DNA of 64,000 bases from Candidatus Gastranaerophilales bacterium (GCA_910587175.1 CAJULH010000002.1:1-64000), one strand, 5' to 3'. Shown: positions 35,420-44,522, numbered from the stretch's first letter. The notes: generated by a model not told the origin, from the sequence alone. Numbers and translations: made by a program.

Positions 35420-36577
35420 TTAAGTTATCGTATAAGCTTTTCTTCTGTACAAAATCCAACCGATTAACGCAATGGACAATACAGGAAGCCAAGCCGCAAG
35501 AAACGGAGATATGGTTTTTGTTTCTCCAAGATTTAGAGAAAATGCCCGGATTACATAATAAACAAAGATTATCATAACGCTGAATAAAAATCCTCTGTTA
35601 TATCTCACCCTTGGAGGAGTTATTGCAAGCGGAACCCCGACAAGTGCAAGAGCAAATGTTGTCACAGGAAGTGCCAATTTGTCATAAAGCTGTACCTGCA
35701 ATTCAAGCTTCAATTTTTCCAAGATATCGGGATTTTTCTTATTCTTTTGAATAAATTTCATAAGCCTGAAGAAATTATATTGGCTTGCTTCTTCTTTTAC
35801 AAGGCTATCCAGTTTTTCTATGCCAAAATTTATATTCGACCTTTCAAAAAGCGTGGTGTTTAAAACTTTTTCCGTCGGAGACAATGTGTACATTACCCCT
35901 CCGTCAAATATCCATCCGGAATCTGCAGTTTTGCCAACTTTTGCCTGAATAATCTGCACGGTGTCTTCGTTTGATAAATCTAAAACAGTAATGTTATTTA
36001 AAGTTTTATCTTCACATTTTTGAACATAAAAAAGTCTTTTCAACTTTCCATCCTTGTCTGTTTCATTCAGCGTAAAATTCATTCTGCCGTCAGGCACATG
36101 CTTTTTTTGAAGAGAATATATTGCAAGATACTTTGCCTGTGTGCTTGCCGCAGGAACAATAAATTCATTTATTAAGAAGCTTACAATAGTCATTAAAATT
36201 GCAAATACAAAGATAGGCTTTGCAATTCGGGCAATTCCTATGCCACATGCCCTTAATACCGTAATTTCAGAATTCAAGCTAAGTTTATTTACAGTCATAA
36301 CCGTTGCAAAAAGAGTTGAAATCGGAATTGTCATAACAAAAACCTGCGGCAGATTTAAAATTACCATCATAATTGCAATATTAAAAGGTATTCCAAACTG
36401 GGTAATCTGTTTAATAAGCTGGGTAAAAGTTTCTGAGGCAAAAATGATAGATGTAAAGATAATAACCCCAAGTATAAAAATCTCTATAAGCTGTTTCAGG
36501 ATGTATTTATCCAGCATACTTATTTGTGCTGCTTTAATTTTTGCAAATCTTATATATTTTTTAAAATCTTTATTCAC
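35420..36577 (-). CDS. LptF/LptG (YjgP/YjgQ)-family LPS-export permease
   Basis: A component of the Lpt ABC exporter that extracts LPS from the inner membrane. The architecture is typical: three N-terminal membrane helices (LIEIFILGVIIFTSIIFASE; PQVFVMTIPISTLFATVMTV; FVFAILMTIVSFLINEF), a periplasmic beta-jellyroll-like domain (about 150-280), and three C-terminal helices. The conserved SEITVLRACGIG segment, which contacts the LptB ATPase, is clear. A GTG start at 36577 lies 14 bases after the tyrA stop. One permease only is present here, and I cannot assign F or G. Confidence 0.88.
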   Translation of the reverse strand: MNKDFKKYIRFAKIKAAQISMLDKYILKQLIEIFILGVIIFTSIIFASETFTQLIKQITQFGIPFNIAIMMVILNLPQVFVMTIPISTLFATVMTVNKLSLNSEITVLRACGIGIARIAKPIFVFAILMTIVSFLINEFIVPAASTQAKYLAIYSLQKKHVPDGRMNFTLNETDKDGKLKRLFYVQKCEDKTLNNITVLDLSNEDTVQIIQAKVGKTADSGWIFDGGVMYTLSPTEKVLNTTLFERSNINFGIEKLDSLVKEEASQYNFFRLMKFIQKNKKNPDILEKLKLELQVQLYDKLALPVTTFALALVGVPLAITPPRVRYNRGFLFSVMIIFVYYVIRAFSLNLGETKTISPFLAAWLPVLSIALIGWILYRRKAYTIT

Positions 36578-36591
36578 TTAAAATACCCGTT

Positions 36592-37440
36592 TTAAACAAG
36601 CTTGTTTTTACCATTTTCATCATACATTGATTTTCTTATTTTTTGAAGTTCAAAAAATGTATCTTTTAGTTCTTCTTTGGACATATTCTTTAACTCTTGC
36701 AGATTTTGGACAAACTCTTTAATTAAAATATCAAAATTATCAGAATTTAAATCCAGCATATCATACGCAAGGTTAAAATCAGTTAACGAAAGCCTTGTAG
36801 TGTCACGAAACCCGCTTGACGCTATTTTTAGTGCCCCGCTATCTTTTGAAGCCGTTTTCATAAGAGCAGTTGAAATAAGCATCGGAAGGTGGGAGATAAG
36901 ACATGCAAATTTATCATGGTCTTTTGCATCCATTAGTACAGGTTTTGCGCCCATATCTTTTATTAAATTTTCTAAAATTTCGTTTTCTTCATTTAAAATC
37001 CATTTTGCGCCTGAAAAAAGCCCGGCAAATGAATGCTCAAACCCCGAAAACTCTGTCCCTGCCATAGGATGGGAACCAATAAATTTATACGGGCGTTCAA
37101 ACCGTTTTCCATCAGCATCAAAATTGACAAATCTTTTCAGGGAACAAACATCCGTCACAATACAATCAGGGAACACAATATTTTCCAGTTCTTTTAAAAC
37201 AGATAAGGTTTCAGACATTTTAGAACACACAAAAACAACATCGCAGTTTTTAACATCTTTGATATAAGGACTTGCCTTTGCACAAAATTTTGAAGCTTCA
37301 ATATGACTGCTTTTTGAGATACCAACAACATAATAACCAAGATTATTAAGAGATTTTAAAACGGAGCCTCCGATTAACCCTAAGCCGATAACACCAATTT
37401 TAAGCCCTGATTTCAAATTTCTGTTTTCCATAATTTCCAT
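36592..37440 (-). CDS. tyrA: Prephenate/arogenate dehydrogenase
   Basis: TyrA oxidatively decarboxylates prephenate (or arogenate) for tyrosine synthesis. The NAD(P) loop GVIGLGLIGGSVLKSL is intact, the catalytic His lies in FIGSHPMAGTEFSG, and the C-terminal helical dimerisation domain follows. The ATG at 37440 is preferred (a TATAAT box at 37450-37455 ends nine bases before it); 37431 is an alternative. It is cotranscribed with the LptF/G gene, with no functional link evident. There is no fused chorismate mutase or ACT domain. Confidence 0.9.
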   Translation of the reverse strand: MEIMENRNLKSGLKIGVIGLGLIGGSVLKSLNNLGYYVVGISKSSHIEASKFCAKASPYIKDVKNCDVVFVCSKMSETLSVLKELENIVFPDCIVTDVCSLKRFVNFDADGKRFERPYKFIGSHPMAGTEFSGFEHSFAGLFSGAKWILNEENEILENLIKDMGAKPVLMDAKDHDKFACLISHLPMLISTALMKTASKDSGALKIASSGFRDTTRLSLTDFNLAYDMLDLNSDNFDILIKEFVQNLQELKNMSKEELKDTFFELQKIRKSMYDENGKNKLV

Positions 37441-37449
37441 TATATTTGT

Positions 37450-37457
37450 ATTATAAT
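37450..37457. promoter_or_regulatory. Shared symmetrical -10 region of the divergent tyrA and leuD promoters
   Basis: The octamer ATTATAAT reads as TATAAT on both strands (37452-37457 plus; 37455-37450 minus), so both divergent genes may share one -10 element. Each would start on opposite sides; the tyrA mRNA would be nearly leaderless. Confidence 0.4.
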
Positions 37458-37505
37458 TGAAACAAAAGAACTTAAGAAACAAATAACATTAAGGAACTAT
37501 TTTTT

Positions 37506-38009
37506 ATGGAAATTAAAAGAGGAAAAGCATTTAAATTTGGTGACGGCATTTCAACAGACCACATTGCACCGGGAAGATTATTTCACCTTAGAAGCAATCT
37601 GGAAGAATTTTCAAAACATGTTTTAGAAGATGCTGACCCTGAATTTGCATCTAAAATGAACAAAGGTGATTTTGTTGTTGCCGGAAATAATTTCGGTCTT
37701 GGTTCATCAAGAGAGCACGCCCCGCAGATTATTAAAATTGCAGGAGTGGGTGCAGTTATAGCCAAAAGTTTTGCAAGAATTTTCTACAGAAATGCAATAA
37801 ACATAGGGCTTTTGCTCATTGAATGCGACACAGATAAAATTGATGCAGGAGACGAGCTTGAACTCGATATAAAAAACGGCATTTTGAAAGATATTACAAA
37901 AAATATAGAAATCAAAATAACTCCGCTTCCGGATGTTATGATAAAACTCTTAGGAGACGGCGGGCTTATTGAACATCTTAAAAAACACGGTGATTTCAGC
38001 CTTGTATAG
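37506..38009 (+). CDS. leuD: 3-isopropylmalate dehydratase small subunit / LeuD-DmdB-like
   Basis: The aconitase-superfamily swivelling domain as a separate subunit of 167 aa. Motifs: FGDGISTDHIAPGRL (substrate-phosphate side), VVAGNNFGLGSSREHAPQ and IAKSFARIFYRNAINIGLLLIE, typical of the short LeuD/archaeal-type branch. It pairs with a [4Fe-4S] large subunit (LeuC), which is not in the window. With the dehydrogenase next door it would form part of leucine synthesis, or an analogous homoaconitase/aconitase route, since short LeuD subunits serve several such pathways. Confidence 0.85.
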   Translation: MEIKRGKAFKFGDGISTDHIAPGRLFHLRSNLEEFSKHVLEDADPEFASKMNKGDFVVAGNNFGLGSSREHAPQIIKIAGVGAVIAKSFARIFYRNAINIGLLLIECDTDKIDAGDELELDIKNGILKDITKNIEIKITPLPDVMIKLLGDGGLIEHLKKHGDFSLV

Positions 38010-38074
38010 CTTGATTTAAAGATTAAAAGTAAAAGCCTGATTAAATTGCAGGCATAAAATAAAAGAGGAAAATT

Positions 38075-39070
38075 ATGCACAATATAACACTCATTGAAGG
38101 AGACGGGATAGGTCCCGAGATTGCAGATGCTGTAGTAAAAATTATTGATGCAGCTGGTGTAAAAATAAACTGGGACAGACAATCTGCAGGACTTGATGTT
38201 ATTGAAAAAGAAGGTGTACCATTACCGGAACGTGTTATAGAAAGTATAAAGAAAAATAAAATTGCGCTTAAGGCGCCTGTTACAACTCCTATTGGAAAAG
38301 GCTTCAGATCTGTAAATGTGCAGCTTCGCCGGGAATTGGATTTATATGCAAATGTCCGTCCCTGTAAAAATATTGAAGGCATAAAAACACCGTTTAATAA
38401 CGTTGATTTAGTTGTTGTAAGGGAAAACACGGAAGATTTATATGCAGGAATCGAGCGCAAAGTAGATGATGACACCATGGAAGGTGTTAAGCTTATCACA
38501 AGAGGGGCAAGTACAAGGATTGTAAAATATGCCTTTGAATACGCTAAAAAAATGGGCAGAAAAACAGTTTGGGCTGTTTCAAAAGCAAATATCTGCAAAT
38601 TAACGGACGGGCTTTTTTTAGAGTGCGCACGTGAAGTTAGTAAAAATTATCCTGATATTGAATATAAAGAAATTCTTGTGGATGCACTTTGCATGCAGCT
38701 TGTTCAGAACCCTTCAAAGTTTGATGTGCTTGTTCTCCCAAATCTTTACGGAGACATTGTTTCAGACCTTACCGCAGGATTAATAGGCGGTCTTGGTGTA
38801 GCCCAGGGGGCAAATATAGGACTTGAAGCTGCAGTATATGAGCCTGTTCATGGTTCTGCGCCCGATATCAAAGGACAAAACCTTGCAAATCCTTCCGCCC
38901 TTTTAATGTGCGCTATTGAGATGTTAAAAAACATTGATGAAATTGATGCAGCACAAAAAATTGAAAAGGCTTTGTTTAAAACAATTAAAGAAAGTAAGGT
39001 TTTAACAAAAGACCTTGGCGGCAGTGCAAAAACAACAGAATTCAGGGATGAAATTATAAGAAATTTATAA
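38075..39070 (+). CDS. Isocitrate/isopropylmalate dehydrogenase-family enzyme
   Basis: A beta-decarboxylating dehydrogenase of 331 aa. The start (ITLIEGDGIGPEIADAVVKII), the substrate Arg cluster (NVQLRRELDLYANVRPCK), the metal Asp loop (NLYGDIVSDLTAGLIGGLG) and HGSAPDIKGQNLANP are conserved. The specificity loop reads VVRENTEDLYAGIER, which follows the NAD-isocitrate dehydrogenase pattern more than the isopropylmalate dehydrogenase one. Its place 65 bases after leuD suggests instead a leucine or homoisocitrate role. Substrate therefore unresolved. GAGGAAAATT precedes the ATG; a terminator follows. Confidence 0.85.
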   Translation: MHNITLIEGDGIGPEIADAVVKIIDAAGVKINWDRQSAGLDVIEKEGVPLPERVIESIKKNKIALKAPVTTPIGKGFRSVNVQLRRELDLYANVRPCKNIEGIKTPFNNVDLVVVRENTEDLYAGIERKVDDDTMEGVKLITRGASTRIVKYAFEYAKKMGRKTVWAVSKANICKLTDGLFLECAREVSKNYPDIEYKEILVDALCMQLVQNPSKFDVLVLPNLYGDIVSDLTAGLIGGLGVAQGANIGLEAAVYEPVHGSAPDIKGQNLANPSALLMCAIEMLKNIDEIDAAQKIEKALFKTIKESKVLTKDLGGSAKTTEFRDEIIRNL

Positions 39071-39090
39071 AAATCTTTAACTAAATAAAA

Positions 39091-39117
39091 AAACCGCCAA
39101 TAATCAATTGGCGGTTT
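39091..39117. terminator. Bidirectional terminator between the dehydrogenase and SIMPL genes
   Basis: An 11-base-pair stem (AAACCGCCAAT with ATTGGCGGTTT) and a five-base loop, flanked by A-rich and T-rich sequence, separates the convergent genes. Confidence 0.9.
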
Positions 39118-39155
39118 AATTATATGCAATTTTTGCATTTTCAGATTCTTTAAGT

Positions 39156-39893
39156 CTATTTTATTCCAAACACAACATTTGAAACTGCGGTAACCTTCTT
39201 TTCTATAGAAGTTGTATCATTTATACCCCAGTCTGAAACTGCGTTTGAATCAGGCGGTGTGATTTGAAACACACCCATTCTTACAGAGCGGATTTTACCA
39301 ACATTGTTGTGTGTTGCCTTAAGCATTTCCTTTGCACGAAGTTTAGCATCAGCAGTTGCCTTTTGCAAAAGCTCTGCTTTTTTATCTGCAAGCCCTGAAT
39401 ACATATAGTTTGGCTCAAAAGATGACACCACAATTCCTTTTTCAATCAAAGACGGAATTTCAATGTGAAGTTTCTTGATTAATTCGACATCTTTTGAATT
39501 AATCTTTACTACCTGCTCATACGTATAGCCTTTAATTTCCTGGGTTGAATATCCGTTCGGGGTGGTTTTATATCTTGCATAATCATTTATACCCAAAAAT
39601 TCAATTTCGTTGTCCTTTATGCCCTTTGCCTTCAAGAATTGTACAACAATAGGTTTTTGGGCACTTAGGGTCTGATATGCATCATTTCTTGTTGCCCCTT
39701 CGGTTTTAATTTGAAATTTCCAAACGCCAGAATCTGACGTAACAATCTCACTTGCAGAGCCTGTCACCGTTATTTCATCTTTTGAAAAATTCTTTGATAT
39801 TATTTTTGCCCCGAAAACAAGCGCAAAAATTAAGCTCAAACCAAGTACAACGCCAAATACAACTATCTGTATTCTTGCCACCTTTTCAAACAT
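39156..39893 (-). CDS. SIMPL-domain (DUF541) envelope protein
   Basis: One N-terminal membrane anchor (IQIVVFGVVLGLSLIFALVFG, residues 7-27; shown as the hydrophobic core) precedes a SIMPL domain: EITVTGSASEIVTSDSGVW, later VSSFEPNYMYSGL and ELLQKATADAKLRAKEML. SIMPL proteins are periplasmic or surface-exposed; named members (BP26, YggE) are linked to stress and oligomerise in rings. AGGAAGAGG precedes the ATG. It sits downstream of the oligopeptide-binding lipoprotein gene with a 30-base gap and may share its transcript. Confidence 0.88.
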   Translation of the reverse strand: MFEKVARIQIVVFGVVLGLSLIFALVFGAKIISKNFSKDEITVTGSASEIVTSDSGVWKFQIKTEGATRNDAYQTLSAQKPIVVQFLKAKGIKDNEIEFLGINDYARYKTTPNGYSTQEIKGYTYEQVVKINSKDVELIKKLHIEIPSLIEKGIVVSSFEPNYMYSGLADKKAELLQKATADAKLRAKEMLKATHNNVGKIRSVRMGVFQITPPDSNAVSDWGINDTTSIEKKVTAVSNVVFGIK

Positions 39894-39923
39894 TTTTTCC
39901 TCTTCCTATATCTCTGATTATTT

Positions 39924-41774
39924 TTATTTTTCTATATAAATTTCTTCTATATTGTGAACAGCACCGCCCAATGATGTCGGGTAAACATTTTTAAATTTTT
40001 TCCTTACTGCAACAATATTCACAGGGCTGTATAGATAGATTAGAGGATTATTCTCTGCAACTATCTTTTGATATTCATTATACAGCTCTTTTCTTTTTTG
40101 TACATCTATTTGAACTTTTGCTTCATCAAAAATTTTATTCAGCTTGGTTTCAAAGGGTAAAAGCCTGTCTGTTGATTTCATATCCTCGTCAGACCTTTGG
40201 TTGAAAAGATGCAATGTGCCGTCAGAACGCCAAACATTGTTTCCCGCATGCGGCTCAAGCGGATTACTTGTAAGAGACATTATGGCAGCCTCATAATCAA
40301 GAGTCTGGGTAAGCCTGTTTACAAGGGTATTGAATTCAACAGGTTTAAAATTTACCTTCATTCCAAGTTTGGCTAAATCTTCCTTAATGCTGACACCGGT
40401 TGCTTCTCTTTGGGTATTGCCGGCATTTGTTGAAAGCTCAAATTCTACTCTGTTTCCGTATTTATCATATAAAATACCGTCTTTCAGTTTAAAACCTGAC
40501 TTTTCAAGGAGCGACTTTGCATATTCAATATCCTGCTCATGACCTTTTGCAACTTCTTCGTTTAAAAATATGCTTGTTATGCTTTCTGCGGTATATAAAG
40601 GCTGCCCCACACCTGAAAGTACATTTAGAACAAGGCTGTCGCGGTCTATAGCCCAGTCTATTGCGCTTCTGAAATTATCATCGTTAAACCACAGCTGCTT
40701 TTTGGGGTCAAGGTAAAATTTCCCCTTCTTATCCTTTCTTGTATTCATATTAAAAGCGATGAAGGATGTATTTGTGGTAGGACCAAGATTATATAAGGTA
40801 TAATCGGAATTTTTTTCAAGTTCCCTGTATCTTGAAACCATAGACCCGGGGATTGTTGTAGTATCTGTTTCTCCTGCTTCAAATTTTATTATGTCGTTGT
40901 TTAAATCCCCGACAATTAAAATCACCCACCTGTCCAGATATGGAAGCTTATTCCCCTCCTTATCAATAACATAATAGTTTGGATTCCTTTCAAAGATTAC
41001 TCTTTGAGCCGGAATGTATTCTTTCAGTTTAAAGGCGCCTGATACAACAAAATCAGATGGTTTTGTGGTTGTTGAATAAAAGCTTCTGAAATAATCCTTT
41101 CCCTTATCCACCGCAGGCTTAAAAACATGTTTTGGGGCAATGGATAAAGACAAATTCCTTAAAAACGGTGCAAAAGGCACAGGTGTTCTAAACTTAACCG
41201 TATATTTATCCACCTTTTCAACCATGGGAAGTTTTCCTTCCACATAAAGAGCATCCCTCGTGCTTGTATCACCATATCCCGCAAAAATAATATCTTTATA
41301 TGTAAATACTACATCATCTGCAGTGATTTCTTTGCCGTCAGACCATTTTAACCCGTGACGAAGCTCCAGAATATATGTCATATCATCTGGCAAAATTTCA
41401 AGCCTTTTTGCCATCCTTAATGTAACATCTCCCGTGTAGGCATCAGTACTTAAAAGCCCGTCATACATCAGGCTTGCCATTTGGGAAGATGTCGCATCAT
41501 TTGTATTAAAGGGGTTAAATGTTTTAGGACCCTCGCCTATTGTAGATGTAACAAAATCCCCGCCGTATTTTCCAATATCCGTACGCGACACAAGATAATC
41601 CACTCCATTAATTGTTTTTGTTTCTGCAGGAGGAAAATTATACTCTGTAATATCCAAAGCTCTTGCATCTGAAAATTTCGGAGGCTCATCATACCCTTTG
41701 TCCTGTTTCAGACACCCTTTTAAAAGAAATGCAAAGAATACCAATATGATGATTATGTAAAGTATTTTTTTCAT
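39924..41774 (-). CDS. Family 5 extracellular solute-binding lipoprotein (peptide/oligopeptide type)
   Basis: A lipoprotein signal peptide (FFAFLLKGC, with Cys as the lipid site near residue 20) leads a large binding protein of the DppA/OppA type. Motifs: ALDITEYNFPPAET, SDGKEITADDVVFTYKDI, FRSAIDWAIDRDSLV and the C-terminal KELYNEYQKIVAENNPLIYLY. It would deliver peptides to an ABC transporter. No permease is adjacent; an Opp/Dpp-type ATPase is at 46500-47288. The ATG at 41774 follows an extended -10 box (TGGTAAAAT) by seven bases, so the mRNA may be leaderless and the longer reading is rejected. Confidence 0.88.
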   Translation of the reverse strand: MKKILYIIIILVFFAFLLKGCLKQDKGYDEPPKFSDARALDITEYNFPPAETKTINGVDYLVSRTDIGKYGGDFVTSTIGEGPKTFNPFNTNDATSSQMASLMYDGLLSTDAYTGDVTLRMAKRLEILPDDMTYILELRHGLKWSDGKEITADDVVFTYKDIIFAGYGDTSTRDALYVEGKLPMVEKVDKYTVKFRTPVPFAPFLRNLSLSIAPKHVFKPAVDKGKDYFRSFYSTTTKPSDFVVSGAFKLKEYIPAQRVIFERNPNYYVIDKEGNKLPYLDRWVILIVGDLNNDIIKFEAGETDTTTIPGSMVSRYRELEKNSDYTLYNLGPTTNTSFIAFNMNTRKDKKGKFYLDPKKQLWFNDDNFRSAIDWAIDRDSLVLNVLSGVGQPLYTAESITSIFLNEEVAKGHEQDIEYAKSLLEKSGFKLKDGILYDKYGNRVEFELSTNAGNTQREATGVSIKEDLAKLGMKVNFKPVEFNTLVNRLTQTLDYEAAIMSLTSNPLEPHAGNNVWRSDGTLHLFNQRSDEDMKSTDRLLPFETKLNKIFDEAKVQIDVQKRKELYNEYQKIVAENNPLIYLYSPVNIVAVRKKFKNVYPTSLGGAVHNIEEIYIEK

Positions 41775-41781
41775 AGTATTG

Positions 41782-41790
41782 ATTTTACCA
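41782..41790 (-). promoter_or_regulatory. Extended -10 promoter of the solute-binding lipoprotein gene
   Basis: On the minus strand TGGTAAAAT has the TG extension of an extended -10 element and ends seven bases before the ATG at 41774. No ribosome-binding site fits between. Confidence 0.45.
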
Positions 41791-41901
41791 TAACTTCCTG
41801 ATATAAAATTACTAAACAACAGGGCGTGTACAAGTGTACAAAAAGCATTAATTTTCCCCAAGAAAGCTTGCCCTCAAAATATTTAAGGAATGGCAATTTT
41901 T

Positions 41902-42723
41902 ATGAGAATACTTGTTACAGGAGCATCCGGTTTATTGGGACAGGAATTGTGCCCTATGCTGGATAAAGAGGGACATCAGTTTTGGGCTACCAATTCCAAA
42001 ATTTTTGATATTACAAATAAGAAACTTGCAGCTGAAATTATGGATAAAATAAGCCTTGATTTAATTATCCACCTTGCAGCATATACAAACATAGACCAGG
42101 CAGAAGTTTCAAAGAAAGAAGCTTTTGAAATTAATCATATCGGAACAAAAAATATGGCTCAAATTGCCAAAAAACTTGACGTTCCTATTATCTATATCAG
42201 TTCTGATTCAGTGTTTGACGGAAATAAAAATTCACCCTATAAAACAACGGACGAAACCCACCCTATAAATATTTACGGGGAATCAAAACTAAAAGGTGAA
42301 GAAGAAATCAGAAAATTAACCAAAAAACACTATATCCTAAGGACAAGTACACTCTATGGCAAGGGCGGAAAAAACTATGTTGATACAATGATAACCTTTT
42401 CAATGCTTTCAAACTCAATAAGCGTTGTAGATGACCAGATTTTAGCCCCGACCTGGACAAAAGATCTATCAAACGAAATTATTAAAATCATAAACGACAA
42501 AAGACCTTACGGCACATACCATATAGCATCTTCGGGTGAAGCAAAATGGTCTGATTTTACAAAGAAAATTTTTGAAATCAAAAAAAGAAACATCGCTGTT
42601 TCATCCATAGAAAAGAGCGATTTTCCGCGTCCCGCAAAACGCCCGAAATACAGTGTTTTAGATAGTTCCGGAGCACTGCCCAACTGGGAAGAATCCCTTG
42701 AAAAATATCTGTTGAGCAGGTAG
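41902..42723 (+). CDS. rfbD: dTDP-4-dehydrorhamnose reductase-like protein
   Basis: An extended short-chain dehydrogenase of 274 aa. The NAD(P) motif LVTGASGLLGQEL, the catalytic YGESKLKGE and the RmlD landmarks HLAAYTNIDQAE and VVDDQILAPTWTKDL are seen. RmlD reduces dTDP-4-keto-rhamnose to dTDP-L-rhamnose for surface polysaccharides. Rml A, B and C are absent from the window. The start may be 41902 (MRILVTG) or 41890; AAGGA favours 41902 by distance. It is close to manC, another nucleotide-sugar gene. Confidence 0.85.
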   Translation: MRILVTGASGLLGQELCPMLDKEGHQFWATNSKIFDITNKKLAAEIMDKISLDLIIHLAAYTNIDQAEVSKKEAFEINHIGTKNMAQIAKKLDVPIIYISSDSVFDGNKNSPYKTTDETHPINIYGESKLKGEEEIRKLTKKHYILRTSTLYGKGGKNYVDTMITFSMLSNSISVVDDQILAPTWTKDLSNEIIKIINDKRPYGTYHIASSGEAKWSDFTKKIFEIKKRNIAVSSIEKSDFPRPAKRPKYSVLDSSGALPNWEESLEKYLLSR

Positions 42724-42726
42724 CAT

Positions 42727-42972
42727 TCAAGTGGGAAAAATTTTTCCCACAAATGATTTTAATACCGGGACAAAACCTTGAAAAACAGAAAATGCGGTTA
42801 TAATAAGGATAGATAATTCTGATACGGTAAATCTTGCAACCGGCTTGACTATTAATTTATAGTATTTATTTTTTTCATAAAACAGCATTATGTCATACCC
42901 GTTTTTTGATTTTAATATTTTTGATGGATTTTTTGCAATTTTAGGTATTTTTAAATAATCGATAAGACACAT
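42727..42972 (-). CDS. Doubtful 81-aa reading frame with a hydrophobic C-terminus
   Basis: The frame has a basic first half and a membrane-like segment (ELSILIITAFSVFQGFVPVL). No ribosome-binding site precedes its ATG. Its last codons lie inside the 20-bp perfect palindrome at 42731-42750, which fits a terminator of rfbD better than coding sequence. It is listed because it fills an otherwise empty 390-base gap; it may be spurious. Confidence 0.25.
   Translation of the reverse strand: MCLIDYLKIPKIAKNPSKILKSKNGYDIMLFYEKNKYYKLIVKPVARFTVSELSILIITAFSVFQGFVPVLKSFVGKIFPT
42731..42750 (+). terminator. 20-bp perfect palindrome after rfbD
   Basis: Two ten-base arms, GTGGGAAAAA and TTTTTCCCAC, abut without a loop (a short A/T loop must open). 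It lies eight bases after rfbD and probably ends or protects its mRNA. Confidence 0.55.
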
Positions 42973-43047
42973 GCCGGAATGAGTAATACAATTTTATCTC
43001 TTAACAGTCATTCATACATCCTAAAGCTCATCACAATACTTAACTAT

Positions 43048-43076
43048 TTGTGCCCATAAGGGTTTTATTGTATAAT
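43048..43076 (+). promoter_or_regulatory. Predicted promoter of manC
   Basis: TTGTGC at 43048-43053, a 17-bp spacer and TATAAT at 43071-43076 give a leader of about 32 nt ending in AGAGGAAG before the ATG. The rest of 42973-43115 shows no gene. Confidence 0.65.
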
Positions 43077-43115
43077 TATTGAACGGGATTTAGAATTTTA
43101 AAGAGGAAGTTTTTT

Positions 43116-44510
43116 ATGTACGGTATTATTCTTGCAGGCGGAAGCGGTTCCAGACTTTGGCCACTATCAAGAGAGCTTTATCCAAAGCAGCTTTTAAAAA
43201 TTAATACCGACAAAAGTCTTTTAGAAATGACATATTTAAGGCTTCTTGATATCACGGATGAAAAAAATATTCTCTCTATTACAAATGCAAAACACTTCAG
43301 TGATGTTAAAACGCAGCTTTCTTCAATTGCAAAAGACCCCATCCTGCTCTCTGAACCCACCCAGAAAAACACAGCTCCCGCTATAAGTGTTTCTGTTAAA
43401 TATCTTTTGGATAAAGGCAAAGACGATGTTGTCCTTGTCGTACCGTCAGACCACATTATAAAAGATAATAAAAAATTTAAAGAAGCAGTAGAAAAAGCCA
43501 AAAAACTTGCAAAAGAAGATTTTATAGTAACATTCGGAATAAAACCCACAGCCCCTGAAACAGGATACGGCTATATAAAATCTTCTAAAAAAGCCGGGGA
43601 TTTTGCATTTAAGGTGGACGAGTTTAAAGAAAAACCTGATGCAAAAACTGCTGCAAAATATTTCAAAAATAAAAATTATTTTTGGAATGCAGGTATTTTT
43701 ATGTTTAAAGCTTCCGTCTTTATGGAAACTTTAAAGCAATTTGCACCTGAAATTTATGAAATTACACAGGAATTTAATTTCAAAAAAGACAGCGCAATTG
43801 AATTTACAAAGTTTGATAAGATGCCGTCTATTTCAATCGATTATGCCGTTATGGAAAAAGCCAAAAATATTGTAAACGTGCCTATTGACTGCGGTTGGAA
43901 TGATTTAGGCTCCTGGGATGCAATTTATGAAATAAACAAAAAGGATAAAGAAGGAAATGTAAAAATCGGCACCACAATGACAGAAGGGTGCAAAAATTCA
44001 TTTCTTTACAGCTCAAACAGGCTTGTTGCAGGAGTAGGACTTGATGATATCATCCTTGTTGAAACATCCGACGCCATTTTAGCCTGCAAAAAAGATAAGA
44101 CCCAGGATGTCAAAAAAGTTTTCGATAAATTAAAAGAAATAAAGGATGAAACCCACCTTGTACACACAACCGTATACCGCCCCTGGGGCTATTATACAGT
44201 GTTAAACCAGGGAGACGGGTATTTGACAAAGATGATTTGCGTCTCATCCCACGGGCAGTTGAGCCTCCAATCCCACAATTTCAGAAGTGAGCACTGGGTT
44301 GTGCTTTCAGGCTGTGCCAGGGTTACACTTGATAATAAAAACTATATCCTAAAACCCGGCTCCAGTATTGATATTCCTGTAAAAGTAAAGCACTCTTTAG
44401 GAAACCCTTATAAGGAAGAATTGAAAATCATCGAAGTTCAAAAGGGCGATAAACTGGTTGAAGAGGATATCATAAGATACAAAGATATCTATGGCAGGGT
44501 AAAAGCATAA
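43116..44510 (+). CDS. manC: Mannose-1-phosphate guanylyltransferase / mannose-6-phosphate isomerase
   Basis: A bifunctional enzyme making GDP-mannose. The N-terminal nucleotidyltransferase has LAGGSGSRLWPLSRELYPKQ, VVPSDHIIKDNKKF and WNAGIFMFKASVF; the C-terminal cupin (from about residue 350) has VYRPWGYYTVLNQGDG and LSLQSHNFRSEHWVV, the type II isomerase motif. Length (464 aa) is normal for the fused form. GDP-mannose would feed surface polysaccharide or fucose/rhamnose derivatives; RmlD nearby supports a surface-sugar role. Confidence 0.95.
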   Translation: MYGIILAGGSGSRLWPLSRELYPKQLLKINTDKSLLEMTYLRLLDITDEKNILSITNAKHFSDVKTQLSSIAKDPILLSEPTQKNTAPAISVSVKYLLDKGKDDVVLVVPSDHIIKDNKKFKEAVEKAKKLAKEDFIVTFGIKPTAPETGYGYIKSSKKAGDFAFKVDEFKEKPDAKTAAKYFKNKNYFWNAGIFMFKASVFMETLKQFAPEIYEITQEFNFKKDSAIEFTKFDKMPSISIDYAVMEKAKNIVNVPIDCGWNDLGSWDAIYEINKKDKEGNVKIGTTMTEGCKNSFLYSSNRLVAGVGLDDIILVETSDAILACKKDKTQDVKKVFDKLKEIKDETHLVHTTVYRPWGYYTVLNQGDGYLTKMICVSSHGQLSLQSHNFRSEHWVVLSGCARVTLDNKNYILKPGSSIDIPVKVKHSLGNPYKEELKIIEVQKGDKLVEEDIIRYKDIYGRVKA

Positions 44511-44522
44511 CCCCAGAGAATT

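Noticed and set aside
36141-37267. Long plus-strand frames opposite the LptF/G and tyrA genes
   Set aside because: Both lie fully within convincing genes on the minus strand; no start signals or domains.
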